NCBI RefSeq assembly: GCF_001436215.1
Contig: NZ_AYYP01000072.1
Location: forward strand, 15,149 to 79,148
Direction: 5' to 3'
DNA: 64,000 nt
From: Ligilactobacillus agilis DSM 20509
GTDB taxonomy: Bacteria > Bacillota > Bacilli > Lactobacillales > Lactobacillaceae
The position numbers and the translations under genes were made by a program. Positions 1 to 8,688 of the stretch are shown one piece after another (the first letter of the stretch is position 1; the number at the start of each line of letters is the position of its first letter). The notes under the pieces are model-generated. The model did no database searches. It saw nothing but the letters and a program-made list of their open reading frames with translations, and was not told where the DNA came from.

Positions 1-695
1 TATACCTCCATGATGGGCAAAATGTTTTTTATAGTCGGGAAGCCTTTGCCGGCTACTCTTGGAAACTAATTCCAACCATTAAGCAGAATATAGATTTACC
101 CAAAATGATTATTGTGGGAATTGATAATCATGGCGAAAAGCGCTTGGATGAATACGGCCCCTGGCAAAGTGACTTACCAACTGAAGGACAGGCAGGTGGT
201 GATGGCATGGCTTACGCTGACTGGGTAGTTAACACGGTGAAACCCTTTATCGATTATAAATACCGGACTAAACCTGAGCGTCAAAGTACCTTGTTAGCTG
301 GTTCATCTATGGGGGGCTTAATCACAGCTTATATGGGGGCGGCTTACCCGGAAGTTTTTGGAACTTTAGGTGTCTTTTCACTTTGTTCTTGGTTTAGTCA
401 GCGGGATTTTTTACGGTTTATTGCGAGTCACCCCTTAAATAAGCAGACCAGACTCTATATTCAAACGGGAACTAAGGAAGGCGATGAGGCGGACGCAGCC
501 TTTATTTCCGATATGAACCAAGCCTACATTGATTGTGCTTTAAGCTACTACCAACGAACCCTTGAGGCCGGCTTACCGCTAACTCAGATTTGGTTACGAA
601 TTTTGGCTAATGAGACTCACTCTGAATACTACTGGGCTAAGCATTTTAAGGAATTTCTCAACTTTGCTTTTGCTGACCAAAAATTTTGGCAATAA
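1..695 (+). CDS. Putative esterase family protein, 5' end outside window
   Basis: The reading frame is already open at the left edge (codons in phase from base 3), so the start lies outside the window. The visible part starts YLHDGQNVF, a typical opening of the alpha/beta-hydrolase 'putative esterase' (EstA/Fes-like) family, and contains the nucleophile elbow GSSMGG at about residue 100 of the fragment. The likely catalytic His is in the C-terminal THSEYYW segment. The family hydrolyses carboxylic or acyl esters in the cytoplasm; the substrate cannot be told. The frame closes with tandem stops. The downstream transporter gene has its own ribosome binding site. Confidence 0.8.
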   Translation, partial: YLHDGQNVFYSREAFAGYSWKLIPTIKQNIDLPKMIIVGIDNHGEKRLDEYGPWQSDLPTEGQAGGDGMAYADWVVNTVKPFIDYKYRTKPERQSTLLAGSSMGGLITAYMGAAYPEVFGTLGVFSLCSWFSQRDFLRFIASHPLNKQTRLYIQTGTKEGDEADAAFISDMNQAYIDCALSYYQRTLEAGLPLTQIWLRILANETHSEYYWAKHFKEFLNFAFADQKFWQ

Positions 696-766
696 TAGGT
701 AGCGTCCAAGTTAAATTGTGCTATAATTTAACAGTTATTGCTATTTTTGATGAGAAGGAAAACGGT

Positions 767-1651
767 ATGAGTGAGAAAAAGAAAGGATTTAGTCTTGCTA
801 TTATTGGCTGTGTATTTTGGGGTTTGTCGGGAAATGTAGCCCAGGATTTATTTGAACAGGCCCACATAGGACCAATGTGGTTAGTCGGAGTCCGTTTATT
901 AGGAGCTGGGTTATTATTAGTTACTTGGTCGCACTTAACCTTACCGACGACTAAGGTTAAAGCCCTAAAAACGAGGGCATATTTACCCCGCTTGGTTTGT
1001 TTTGCACTACTGGGAATGATTCCCTCCCAGTTAACCTATTTTTTGGCAATCAAACACGGTAATGCTTCAAGTGCGACTATTTTACAGTTTTTAGGCCCTT
1101 TGTTTATAATAATTTACCTGGCTTTAAAACAGTTACAGTGGCCACGCAGGGTTGATATTATTTCGATTGTGGTCGCACTAGCAGGTACGACTTTATTAGT
1201 AACTAATGGTAACTTAAACCAGTTAGCTTTAGAACCACTAGGATTATTTTGGGGAATAATGGCCGGCATCTCGCAAGCCTCTTATACCCTGCTACCTAGC
1301 AAGTTGCTAGCTAGCTTTGATGCTAAGCTAGTGATTGGTTGGGCAATGATTATTGGGGGCTTATGTTTTATTCCTACCCTGATAACAACCAAAGTGGCCG
1401 CTTTATCTTGGCTTAATTTGGCGGAAATAGCCTTCATTATCGTCTTTGGAACAATGCTGTCTTACCTATTTTATTTGAAGAGTACTAGCTACATTGCTCC
1501 CGCTACAACGGGCATGTTAAGCGCTTTTGAGCCTTTGACAGCTTCTTTAGTCGGTCTAGGCCTAGGGACGGTCCACTTTACCTTGATTGGAATATTAGGC
1601 GCCTGTTTGGTGTTGTCGACCGCCTTTTTACAGTCGCTTGCTAGTAAATAA
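767..1651 (+). CDS. EamA/DMT-family membrane transporter
   Basis: The product is a 294-residue, very hydrophobic protein with about ten predicted membrane segments in two repeated halves, as in the drug/metabolite transporter (EamA) family. Seen motifs include the N-terminal FWGLSGN and, in the second half, IAPATTGMLSAFEPLTASL, which matches the family's conserved helix 8-9 region. The ATG at 767 was chosen because AGAAGGAA sits just upstream; the same frame is open from 686 but the extra residues look like untranslated leader. It likely exports or imports small metabolites across the membrane; the substrate is unknown. An intrinsic terminator follows at once, so it appears monocistronic or the end of a unit with the esterase. 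Confidence 0.85.
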   Translation: MSEKKKGFSLAIIGCVFWGLSGNVAQDLFEQAHIGPMWLVGVRLLGAGLLLVTWSHLTLPTTKVKALKTRAYLPRLVCFALLGMIPSQLTYFLAIKHGNASSATILQFLGPLFIIIYLALKQLQWPRRVDIISIVVALAGTTLLVTNGNLNQLALEPLGLFWGIMAGISQASYTLLPSKLLASFDAKLVIGWAMIIGGLCFIPTLITTKVAALSWLNLAEIAFIIVFGTMLSYLFYLKSTSYIAPATTGMLSAFEPLTASLVGLGLGTVHFTLIGILGACLVLSTAFLQSLASK

Positions 1652-1686
1652 TGCGTTTAGACTTTAAGTTTAGGCGCATTTTTTTA
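1650..1686 (+). terminator. Intrinsic terminator after EamA gene
   Basis: The stem AATGCGTTTAGAC pairs with GTTTAGGCGCATT, allowing three G-U pairs, around a short loop, and is followed by a run of seven T. It overlaps the stop codon of the transporter gene. Confidence 0.75.
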
Positions 1687-1707
1687 GCCTGATTTTTGGC
1701 TAAAAAC

Positions 1708-1737
1708 TTGCTATTAGTTGCTGTTTGACTGTACAAT
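1708..1737 (+). promoter_or_regulatory. Probable sigma-A promoter of phosphotransferase gene
   Basis: TTGCTA and TACAAT are separated by 18 bases, 33 bases upstream of the next start codon and just after the previous terminator. Confidence 0.55.
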
Positions 1738-1770
1738 TTAAGCAAGAAAAAGATTGTGGGGTAAAGTAAT

Positions 1771-2616
1771 ATGTTAGTGGATTTTTTAAATGAGTATTAT
1801 CAAGCCAAGCTAGCAAATATTCATGATGTAGCGGGTAACCAGCACCTAGTTGGTTATAGTCAGCTTTATCGGTGTGATTTGTTTGTTAAAATTTTTAAGG
1901 CGGAAGCAATGTTTTATGCTGAACAACACGTTAACCAGGTTTACTGCCCAGAAATTTATTTAGACAGTGTAATTTTTGAAGATAACTATATTGTGGTTTT
2001 AAAAGACCGGCAGTTGACGGACATTGATAGTAATGAGGTAAAGGTGACCGAAAAAAAGGCGGAAGAGTATGGGCACTTGTTAGCCAATTTCCACAAAAAA
2101 CTCACCGGCAATGTTAGTGTCTATCATGACCAACGTAAGTTATCACAACGAATAAAAGCCTATGTTGATGCCTTGCAAGCAAGCCGGTATCAAGACGACA
2201 TTAATCAGGCCTATGCATTGTTGTTAGCCGATTTACCGACGGCAGATCGCGAGTATGAATTACTACCTAAGGTCGTTTTACATGGGGATTATAGTTTAAG
2301 AAACATTAAGGGTTACCAAGGTAAGGAAATCTTGATTGACTTTGAACGAGCTCACATCGGGGTTGCCTATGAGGACTTTATCAAGATTTTTTACAACGAG
2401 GTCCACAACGTTGATTTACGCCACGCCTTTATCCAGGGCTATAAGCAGGTGATAAACTTTGAAATTCCGCGTAGTGAGTTACAACGCGCGCTCCTCTTTT
2501 TGATTGCCCTTGAAATTTGTGAGTTCCATTTGAGCCACCATAAGGAAAAATTTGGGGATATGGCCCATAAAATGTTAGCCACGATTGAACGTGGGGATGC
2601 CGTTTTAAAAGTTTAA
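1771..2616 (+). CDS. Phosphotransferase of the APH/choline-kinase family
   Basis: This 281-residue protein has a kinase-like fold signature. The Brenner motif HGDYSLRN lies at about residues 171-178, followed by the metal-binding motif LIDFERA at about 188-194, as in aminoglycoside phosphotransferase and choline/homoserine kinase relatives. Such enzymes transfer phosphate from ATP to a small hydroxylated molecule in the cytoplasm. Nothing in the sequence identifies the substrate, and an antibiotic-resistance role should not be assumed; thiamine or choline kinase-like housekeeping roles are as likely. GTGGGG precedes the ATG. The gene has its own promoter and stands alone ahead of ddl. Confidence 0.75.
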   Translation: MLVDFLNEYYQAKLANIHDVAGNQHLVGYSQLYRCDLFVKIFKAEAMFYAEQHVNQVYCPEIYLDSVIFEDNYIVVLKDRQLTDIDSNEVKVTEKKAEEYGHLLANFHKKLTGNVSVYHDQRKLSQRIKAYVDALQASRYQDDINQAYALLLADLPTADREYELLPKVVLHGDYSLRNIKGYQGKEILIDFERAHIGVAYEDFIKIFYNEVHNVDLRHAFIQGYKQVINFEIPRSELQRALLFLIALEICEFHLSHHKEKFGDMAHKMLATIERGDAVLKV

Positions 2617-2711
2617 AGGATTTTTTAACAACTGGAAAAAGGCAAGGTTTTCATGGTAAAATCTTAGACAACGGGCGAAAAAGAAAAATTTTTCGTGCTT
2701 TAATCAATAAC

Positions 2712-2740
2712 TTATCGTATAATAGAGAAGGCCGTATAAT
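2712..2740 (+). promoter_or_regulatory. Candidate overlapping promoters of ddl
   Basis: Two perfect TATAAT hexamers occur, at 2718-2723 and 2735-2740. The second has TTATCG 17 bases upstream; the first has only a poor -35. Either could drive ddl, which begins at 2775. An AT-rich hairpin at about 2676-2695 may end the preceding transcript. Confidence 0.5.
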
Positions 2741-2774
2741 ATAAAAATCATTATGAGATAGGACGGATATATAA

Positions 2775-3929
2775 ATGGTAGCTAAAAAATTGCATGTTGC
2801 GTTGTTATTTGGAGGGAATTCATCAGAACACGATGTGTCAAAACGTTCTGCCCACAATATTTATGATGCCTTAGACAAGGATAAGTATGAAGTTTCAGTC
2901 TTCATGTTCACTAAGGATGGCTTCTTATTGGGAAATAAGGATTCAATGCGCATCTTCGATGGCGAAAACGAAGATGAAGTAGTTGCACAAGCGATTAAGG
3001 ACGTTGATTTCTCTAATCCGTTGGCAAATGTGCAAAATTTATCTGAAGTTAAAGACGTTGATGTCTTCTACCCAGTTATTCACGGTAACATGGGGGAAGA
3101 CGGAACGGTGCAAGGCCTCTTCCGCTTACTTAACAAGCCATGGATTGGAAGTGGGGTTGCTTCTTCAGCCGTTTCCTTTGATAAGGATTTAACTAAGCAA
3201 TTGTTGACCTTACACGGAATTAGAAATACCCGCTACGTGGTGGTGACACCTGAAAACCAAGCTGAATACCCATATGAAAAGGTAGCAGCCGATTTAGGTG
3301 AAACATTATTTGTAAAACCAGCTCGTCAAGGTTCTTCCGTGGGAATTCATAAGGTTCGTAACAAGGAAGAATATGACAAGGCAATTCAAGATGGCTTCCA
3401 CTATGACTTTAAGGTGATGGTTGAAGAAGCAATCAAGAACCCACGTGAAGTAGAATGTTCTGTTTTGGGTAACCGTAAGGCAGATGCTTCCCAACTAGGG
3501 GCCATCAATATTCCTGAAGGCGATGACTTCTACGACTACAACAACAAGTTCGTTGATGCATCTGGAGTGGTCTTCCAATTACCAGTCAACCTACCAGAAA
3601 AATTAACTAAGGAAATCCAACAAATGTCCCTTGACGCTTTTAGAGTTTTAGACAACCGGGGGCTAGCACGGATGGACTTCTTGGTAGATGAAAATGACGT
3701 GCCATACTTTGGGGAAGTTAATAACTTACCTGGTTTTACTAACATCTCCTTATACCCACAATTATGGGCTTTATCAGGGATTTCATACGCTGAATTAATT
3801 GATAAGTTAATCCAACTTGCGATTGATGAATTCAATGAGAATGCTAAGTTGCACTATGACTTCGTTGAATTAGGCCAAGAAAAAGTTGGTAAGGGCTTAA
3901 TCAAAAAAGACGGTAGCAAGACTGAATAA
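2775..3929 (+). CDS. ddl: D-alanine--D-alanine/D-lactate ligase (Phe-type)
   Basis: This 384-residue ATP-grasp ligase joins D-Ala to D-Ala or D-lactate for the peptidoglycan stem peptide in the cytoplasm. Seen are the N-terminal LLFGGNSSEHDVS motif, the ATP-binding FVKPARQGSSVGIHK, ARMDFLV at 298-304, and EVNNLPGFT near 314-322. The omega-loop motif reads DFYDYNNKF at 251-259, with Phe259 after Lys258. In characterised ligases Tyr at this place goes with D-Ala-D-Ala and Phe (F261 of Leuconostoc mesenteroides) goes with D-Ala-D-Lac and intrinsic vancomycin resistance. The specificity is therefore inferred to be D-Ala-D-Lac. The gene is monocistronic, between its own promoter and a strong terminator. 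Confidence 0.95.
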   Translation: MVAKKLHVALLFGGNSSEHDVSKRSAHNIYDALDKDKYEVSVFMFTKDGFLLGNKDSMRIFDGENEDEVVAQAIKDVDFSNPLANVQNLSEVKDVDVFYPVIHGNMGEDGTVQGLFRLLNKPWIGSGVASSAVSFDKDLTKQLLTLHGIRNTRYVVVTPENQAEYPYEKVAADLGETLFVKPARQGSSVGIHKVRNKEEYDKAIQDGFHYDFKVMVEEAIKNPREVECSVLGNRKADASQLGAINIPEGDDFYDYNNKFVDASGVVFQLPVNLPEKLTKEIQQMSLDAFRVLDNRGLARMDFLVDENDVPYFGEVNNLPGFTNISLYPQLWALSGISYAELIDKLIQLAIDEFNENAKLHYDFVELGQEKVGKGLIKKDGSKTE

Positions 3930-3941
3930 GACTAACCACTA

Positions 3942-3976
3942 AGGCGGGCAATCTGCGGATTAGCCCGCTTTTTTGT
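3942..3976 (+). terminator. Intrinsic terminator after ddl
   Basis: A GC-rich stem GCGGGCAATC/GATTAGCCCGC (one bulged A) with loop TGCG is followed by a T tract. Confidence 0.85.
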
Positions 3977-4001
3977 TTTTAAGAATTATTCGTGGTAAAA
4001 T
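3973..4001 (+). promoter_or_regulatory. Promoter of the 388-residue hypothetical gene
   Basis: TTGTTT and TAAAAT are 17 bases apart, with an upstream TG that makes an extended -10. The -35 overlaps the T tract of the ddl terminator. Confidence 0.6.
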
Positions 4002-4033
4002 ATTTTGGTTAAGAAAGAAAGTGGGAGGAAATT

Positions 4034-5200
4034 ATGAAGTTACATACAGTTAAAGCTTATGAACCATTAGCTCTTAACTTAGCCGCTGCTAAGGATAATA
4101 TCTATCGTGACTTAGCAGCTAAAAGAAAGGTGGGCAAAGCTGGTCTTTTAGATTGGTACCTTACTAGTCAAAAAATAGCCGGACGTGAGTATCATCTCTT
4201 GGTGCAACCAGAAGCTAAACTTTATATACCTTTTACGCCCCAATTAGGCGATTACTTTGAAGATATTTTAAGGTTCATTTTACAACGGTTAGCGGTTACC
4301 GGTGAACAAGTGGAAAAAATGCACGCAGGCCTTTTTAATGGGCGGGGCGTTGAAGTAATGTTAAATGCTAGTGAACCAGAATTGGCATTTATCTCTGCAA
4401 ATGAAGCTAAACTAAAACGCCTTTTGCCAGGGGAGTTAGCTGAGTTTAAGAGCCGCGATGCTCAAATTGGCTATTGTGCCTTATTGGGTTACTGGTTAAG
4501 TCACTTTGCAACTGAAAAGGAAGCCCTAGGTGAGATTACGATTAACCAGGTTTTAGGAAATTACTATCCAATCAAGATGAAAAAACCTAACAAGAAGTTT
4601 TCTTACGTAACCTTAACTGCTAAGTATAAGGACTTTACGACTTGGGAAGCTGATTTAGGTTTAAGCAGTGACCAATTTGGGTTTGAACGCATTAAAAAAG
4701 AAATTATGGCCAACAACAAGAAGGCGATTAACCAGTTTATTGCCCTAAACGCTAGTCACCTTAAGGACTGGGGTGGTAAAAAGGTAGTCAGAAGTTACCT
4801 AGAAGGTTACCTAAATGATCAGTTGTTTTTAGGTAATCAGTTGCGGACTGTTTTGACTAACGCGGCTGATTTTCCTCTGTATGTTTACAAGCAGGGGGAA
4901 TATTTCCTAAACAGCAATCAACCGGCGGTAATGATTGGAGTTGTTTCTTGCCTCTATCAAAGCGTCTTACCATTCTTTGACTTCTTGATGCAATCAGGTG
5001 GGTTAGCCAAAAAAGATAATGAACGTCTGCAAGCCTCATTTGCTGACGCCTTATACTGGCTAAAGAATCTGCTACTAGCTGATAAAGACAAGGCCAAGCG
5101 GGCTAAGGAAGTTTTTGCAAAAATCCCAGCTGCTGAAATTGAACGTTTGCCTGTTGAAATCAAGGCTTGGTATCAAGAACTAGTCAAAGCTCTAAAATAA
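4034..5200 (+). CDS. Unknown 388-residue cytoplasmic protein
   Basis: I do not recognise this protein. It is 388 residues, without a signal peptide or clear membrane segments, rich in Lys, Ala and Leu, and appears mostly helical. Hydrophobic patches near residues 155-165 (GYCALLGYWLSHF) and 310-325 (VSCLYQSVLPFFDFL) may be buried helices. No nucleotide-binding or catalytic motif was found. A good ribosome binding site (GGGAGGAAATT) precedes the ATG. It has its own promoter and is closed by a strong hairpin, so it is an independent unit between ddl and tpx. Codon use resembles the neighbouring housekeeping genes, so it is probably a native lineage gene. Confidence 0.75.
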   Translation: MKLHTVKAYEPLALNLAAAKDNIYRDLAAKRKVGKAGLLDWYLTSQKIAGREYHLLVQPEAKLYIPFTPQLGDYFEDILRFILQRLAVTGEQVEKMHAGLFNGRGVEVMLNASEPELAFISANEAKLKRLLPGELAEFKSRDAQIGYCALLGYWLSHFATEKEALGEITINQVLGNYYPIKMKKPNKKFSYVTLTAKYKDFTTWEADLGLSSDQFGFERIKKEIMANNKKAINQFIALNASHLKDWGGKKVVRSYLEGYLNDQLFLGNQLRTVLTNAADFPLYVYKQGEYFLNSNQPAVMIGVVSCLYQSVLPFFDFLMQSGGLAKKDNERLQASFADALYWLKNLLLADKDKAKRAKEVFAKIPAAEIERLPVEIKAWYQELVKALK

Positions 5201-5207
5201 GGGTGAA

Positions 5208-5240
5208 AAAAAATAAGCATCAATGTGATGCTTATTTTTT
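5208..5240 (+). terminator. Intrinsic terminator
   Basis: The perfect stem AAATAAGCATCA/TGATGCTTATTT with a 3-base loop is flanked by A and T runs. Confidence 0.85.
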
Positions 5241-5261
5241 TATGGGCCTAGTGCAGATAAC

Positions 5262-5291
5262 TTGCGTAAAATCTAGTTAGAGTTATATACT
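5262..5291 (+). promoter_or_regulatory. Promoter of tpx
   Basis: TTGCGT and TATACT are separated by 18 bases, 28 bases upstream of the tpx start; AGAAAGGATGG is the ribosome binding site. Confidence 0.55.
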
Positions 5292-5319
5292 TGAGAAGAA
5301 CAGAAAGGATGGATGATTT

Positions 5320-5814
5320 ATGCAAGTAACATTTCATGGCGAAGCTTTAGATACTAGTGGCACCCCAGTTGCAGTTGGCAGTGACTTTCCGCAATTTAAA
5401 CTCACAACTAAGACTGGTCAAACCCTAACTAAGGATGAGTTAGCGGGCAAAGTGACTTTGATTAGCGTGGTACCTGATATCAATACGCGGGTCTGCAGCC
5501 TTTCAACTAAGAAGTTTAACCAAGAGGTAGATAAATTTAAGCAAGTTGCTTTTTACACCGTTTCAACTAATACTGTGGCCCAACAAGCTGACTGGTGTGC
5601 AGCCGAAGGAGTGGCTAAGATGGAAGTTGTTTCTGATGAGGCCAAGGATTTTGGGAAGGCAACGGGACTTTATATCGAGGCCAAGGGAATTGATGCCCGT
5701 AGTGTGTGGGTTTTAGACCAGGCTGGTAAGGTTGTCTACCGTGAATTAATTACTGAGCAAACTAATGAACCAAACTATCAAGCTGTCTTAGATTTTCTAA
5801 CTAAACTAGCTTAA
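5320..5814 (+). CDS. tpx: Thiol peroxidase (atypical 2-Cys peroxiredoxin)
   Basis: Tpx reduces hydrogen peroxide and alkyl hydroperoxides in the cytoplasm with electrons from thioredoxin. At 164 residues it has family length. The peroxidatic Cys59 is in PDINTRVCSLSTKKFN and the resolving Cys93 in DWCAAEGV, the spacing of the E. coli enzyme (C61/C95). In most Tpx proteins the motif reads DTPVC; here Arg replaces Pro (NTRVC), a mild divergence, while the essential Thr is kept. The gene is monocistronic. A strong bidirectional terminator separates it from the convergent pepN. Confidence 0.93.
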   Translation: MQVTFHGEALDTSGTPVAVGSDFPQFKLTTKTGQTLTKDELAGKVTLISVVPDINTRVCSLSTKKFNQEVDKFKQVAFYTVSTNTVAQQADWCAAEGVAKMEVVSDEAKDFGKATGLYIEAKGIDARSVWVLDQAGKVVYRELITEQTNEPNYQAVLDFLTKLA

Positions 5815-5827
5815 GTATTTTATTTAA

Positions 5828-5874
5828 AAAGCGCTAAAGATTACGGTTTTTCAACGTAAATCTTTAGCGCTTTG
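5828..5874 (+). terminator. Bidirectional terminator between tpx and pepN
   Basis: AAAGCGCTAAAGAT pairs with ATCTTTAGCGCTTT around a short inner loop. T runs lie on one side and A runs on the other, so it can serve both convergent genes. Confidence 0.85.
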
Positions 5875-5899
5875 TTTTTAGAACGGAGTTGGATAAAGC

Positions 5900-8431
5900 T
5901 TAAGCAGTAATTTTAGCAAGTGCAGCCAAGAAGTTAGCTTGGTCAGCTTGGATTAAGTCGACCCGACTAGCAATTACTTTGGTATCCATGGTGATTTCGC
6001 GACTGATTTCGGGGTTAGTTAGCTTAGGTTCAAAGAAGGCTTTGAATTCGGCTAACCGTTCTGCTGTGTGCAAGACCCTAGCGGTAACTGTTAAGTAGGT
6101 TGGAAATTCCATGTCTCCTCCCACCTTGGCTTCAAGCCAGCTCCACTCGTTTCTAAGCCAGTCCCAAGCTAATTGTTCCCCGCGAGGGTTAGCTAAAACG
6201 TTGACATACCAAGCCCGCAAATCTTGGGGTTTGATAACGTCGGCGTCTTCAAAGTGGCTGACTAGCTTTTCGAGTTGGGATTGCTTCTTGGTCTTAGTTA
6301 AAGCGGCCAATAAGTCTTGCTTAAAGCTACTGTCACTGGTTTTTTGGTAACTTACCAGTAAGTTATCAAAGAGTTGGTCGCTATTAAAGTTTAGTACCTC
6401 ATTTTTTAGGACTAAGGCCCGAACGGCTACCGGCAAGGCTACTAATTTAGCTTGGTTAGCTAAAAATAGGTCATGGGCAGCAGCAATGAGCTCAGCATTT
6501 TCAGCATATAAAGCGGCGTCTAAGACTAACGGTCTTACTAGTAAATCATCATTGCTGTCACTGGCCTTGGCTTCTAACCCTAAGCGCTTAAGCTGAGCTT
6601 GGCTTAGGATTGCTACTAAGGCTTTAAGGTCCTTTTCTCCTTGACTATCAGGGCTAACGAAGAACTTGAGTTTAGCGATAACTTGGGATAAGGTTTCGGT
6701 TACAATCGCTGACTTAGAATCCTTAAGCTTCAAGAGTAATGGCAACAGTTCAGCGTGTGATTTGCGGCCACTTTCAGCTAGGAGGCGTAGGTCTTGAAGC
6801 AATTGAAGTTGGTCGATGGCGTTGAGGGTATCGACCTCTGTTAAGATATCAGCTAATAATTCGTCACTGTAATCGACAACCAGGTGAGAAGTGTTACCAA
6901 GGTTCAAGCGTAAGGCATGGCCCGCTTTAGCCCGCAGCTCTTGGTAAGAACCAAGGTTAAGCTCTTTAGTTGTTAAAAGTTGTGGGGCGTCAAAGTTGGC
7001 GTGTAAAGGTACTTGCCAAAGGCGGTTTTGGTCTTGACCTTGGCCGATAAAGAATTGCTTTTGGCTGACAATTAGGTCGCCGTCAACGACTTTTAGGTCT
7101 AAGACGGGGTAACCAGGTTGTTCAAGCCAGGACTTCATGATAGCACCGATGTTTAAACCAGAAGCTTGACCAAGGGCATCCCATAGGTCAGCACCAACCG
7201 AGTTAGCATATTGGTGGTCGGCAAAGTAATTTTTAAGTCCAGTTCTTAAAGCTTGGTCCCCGATTAAGGCCCGCACCATTACTAACAGCCGGGAGCCCTT
7301 AGCATAAACGATGGCCCCATCAAAGAGGGAGTCAATTTCTGCGGGATCTTTGATTTCAACAAAGACTGATTGAACCCCGTCAGTCGCATCACGTTGTAAT
7401 GCTAACGGAGCTTCTGAGGTTTGGAATGCTTCCCAAATCTTCCAGTTAGGTTCGAGGGCATCGATGGCAACATATTCCATCATGTTGGCAAAACTTTCGT
7501 TTAACCACAAGTCTTCCCACCAATTCATGGTTACTAAGTCACCAAACCATTGGTGAGCTAGTTCGTGGGCAATGACCGTTGCGACCACCCGCTTAGTAGC
7601 CAGGGGAGTATTATCAGGATCTAAGAGCAGATAAGCTTCCCGGTAGGTGACTAGTCCCCAGTTTTCCATAGCCCCGGCAGAAAAGTCTGGTAAGGCTAGT
7701 TGCCAAGAATGAGGGAGGGGATAAGGAGTTTGATAGTAATCTTCGAAGAATTCGATTGAGCGCTTAGCGATATCTAGGGCAAAATCGAGTTCCTTAGCTT
7801 GGTGAGCCTTAGTTGCGAATACGCCAATTTCTACCCCGGACTTAGTTTCCGTTTTTTTAGCCTGCAAGTCACCAAAGGCAAAGGCCACTAAGTAAGTTGA
7901 CATTTTTAAGGTAGGTGCAAAGTAGTGGACACCATCTTCCACTTGAACTTCCGGCATATTGCTGAGGACCGTTTCACCGGCTTGTTCATCAAACTTAATT
8001 GCCACCTCAAAAATGGCTTTAGCAGCTGGCTCGTCAACGCTAGGAAAGGCTTGGCGGGCAGAAGTAGTTTCGAACTGAGTCCCAATTAATTGTTTTTTAA
8101 CCCCATCAACTTCGTAGTAGGAAGGATAAATTCCCATCATCGTATCCGTTAAGGCGGTATCATAGCTGACCTCTAGTTCAACGGGTCCGGTAGTTGGACT
8201 AGTAAAATTAACGGTTTCACTGTCATCGCTACTAGTAAATGCGACTGCTTGGCCATTAACCTTGACGGCCTTAATGTTTAGAAATTTTTGGTGTAGGGCC
8301 AAATCAGTTTTTAAAGCGCGTCCGCTAATCTTAGTGACCCCACTAATCTTTTTGGTTTGACGATTGATGTCAAAATAGAGTTGGTAATTTTTAGGAACGA
8401 AAACGTCTAATAAGTGAGCAACTTGTCCCAT
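5900..8431 (-). CDS. pepN: Aminopeptidase N, M1 family
   Basis: PepN is the broad-specificity zinc lysyl/alanyl aminopeptidase of lactic acid bacteria. It removes N-terminal residues from peptides in the cytoplasm and supports growth on milk or plant protein. At 843 residues it has the usual length. The substrate-recognition motif GAMENWG is at 253-259. The zinc site is HELAHQW at 289-295 (His289, Glu290, His293), with the third ligand Glu312 in WLNESFA. There is no signal peptide. A strong ribosome binding site (AAGGAGGG) sits just upstream of the ATG. No clean promoter consensus was found, although TATCAT lies about 45 bases upstream. It is transcribed convergently with tpx and divergently from the TnpB region. 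Confidence 0.95.
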   Translation of the reverse strand: MGQVAHLLDVFVPKNYQLYFDINRQTKKISGVTKISGRALKTDLALHQKFLNIKAVKVNGQAVAFTSSDDSETVNFTSPTTGPVELEVSYDTALTDTMMGIYPSYYEVDGVKKQLIGTQFETTSARQAFPSVDEPAAKAIFEVAIKFDEQAGETVLSNMPEVQVEDGVHYFAPTLKMSTYLVAFAFGDLQAKKTETKSGVEIGVFATKAHQAKELDFALDIAKRSIEFFEDYYQTPYPLPHSWQLALPDFSAGAMENWGLVTYREAYLLLDPDNTPLATKRVVATVIAHELAHQWFGDLVTMNWWEDLWLNESFANMMEYVAIDALEPNWKIWEAFQTSEAPLALQRDATDGVQSVFVEIKDPAEIDSLFDGAIVYAKGSRLLVMVRALIGDQALRTGLKNYFADHQYANSVGADLWDALGQASGLNIGAIMKSWLEQPGYPVLDLKVVDGDLIVSQKQFFIGQGQDQNRLWQVPLHANFDAPQLLTTKELNLGSYQELRAKAGHALRLNLGNTSHLVVDYSDELLADILTEVDTLNAIDQLQLLQDLRLLAESGRKSHAELLPLLLKLKDSKSAIVTETLSQVIAKLKFFVSPDSQGEKDLKALVAILSQAQLKRLGLEAKASDSNDDLLVRPLVLDAALYAENAELIAAAHDLFLANQAKLVALPVAVRALVLKNEVLNFNSDQLFDNLLVSYQKTSDSSFKQDLLAALTKTKKQSQLEKLVSHFEDADVIKPQDLRAWYVNVLANPRGEQLAWDWLRNEWSWLEAKVGGDMEFPTYLTVTARVLHTAERLAEFKAFFEPKLTNPEISREITMDTKVIASRVDLIQADQANFLAALAKITA

Positions 8432-8527
8432 AAAAACCCTCCTTTATAATTAAGATTCACCTTATATGATACGCTCTTAAGTGATAAATTGCGAATGATT
8501 TATTTTAGTTGAACGGGAGTGATTGTA

Positions 8528-8617
8528 ATGGAGGACTCAACTGTTAACGAAAATATATTAAAACCTAATCAAACAACAGCTAATATAATCAATCAGAAAG
8601 TAAAAATATGGGATTGA
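8528..8617 (+). pseudogene. 29-codon ORF, possible detached 5' end of shikimate kinase gene
   Basis: An ATG follows GGGAGTGATTGTA, a good ribosome binding site, and opens a 29-codon frame ending ...INQKVKIWD. The last residues resemble the basic beta-strand that precedes the P-loop of shikimate kinases. The shikimate kinase frame downstream of the TnpB element (10018) lacks such a strand and a proper start. I infer, without proof, that this is the displaced first part of that gene, cut by insertion near 8606-8618. The alternative is an unrelated small peptide or chance ORF. Confidence 0.35.
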
Positions 8618-8688
8618 TGTATTCTAGAACTTATGTTTTGAAATTTGGCTAAGAAAGTGTTATCATCTCTGTAATGGGAGGTGAGTTT

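Noticed and set aside
1771-2616. Aminoglycoside resistance gene
   Set aside because: Only the generic APH-fold motifs are present. The family includes many housekeeping kinases, so a resistance call is not supported.
2651-2857. 68-codon minus-strand ORF across the ddl promoter
   Set aside because: It overlaps the promoter and start of ddl and has no family resemblance.
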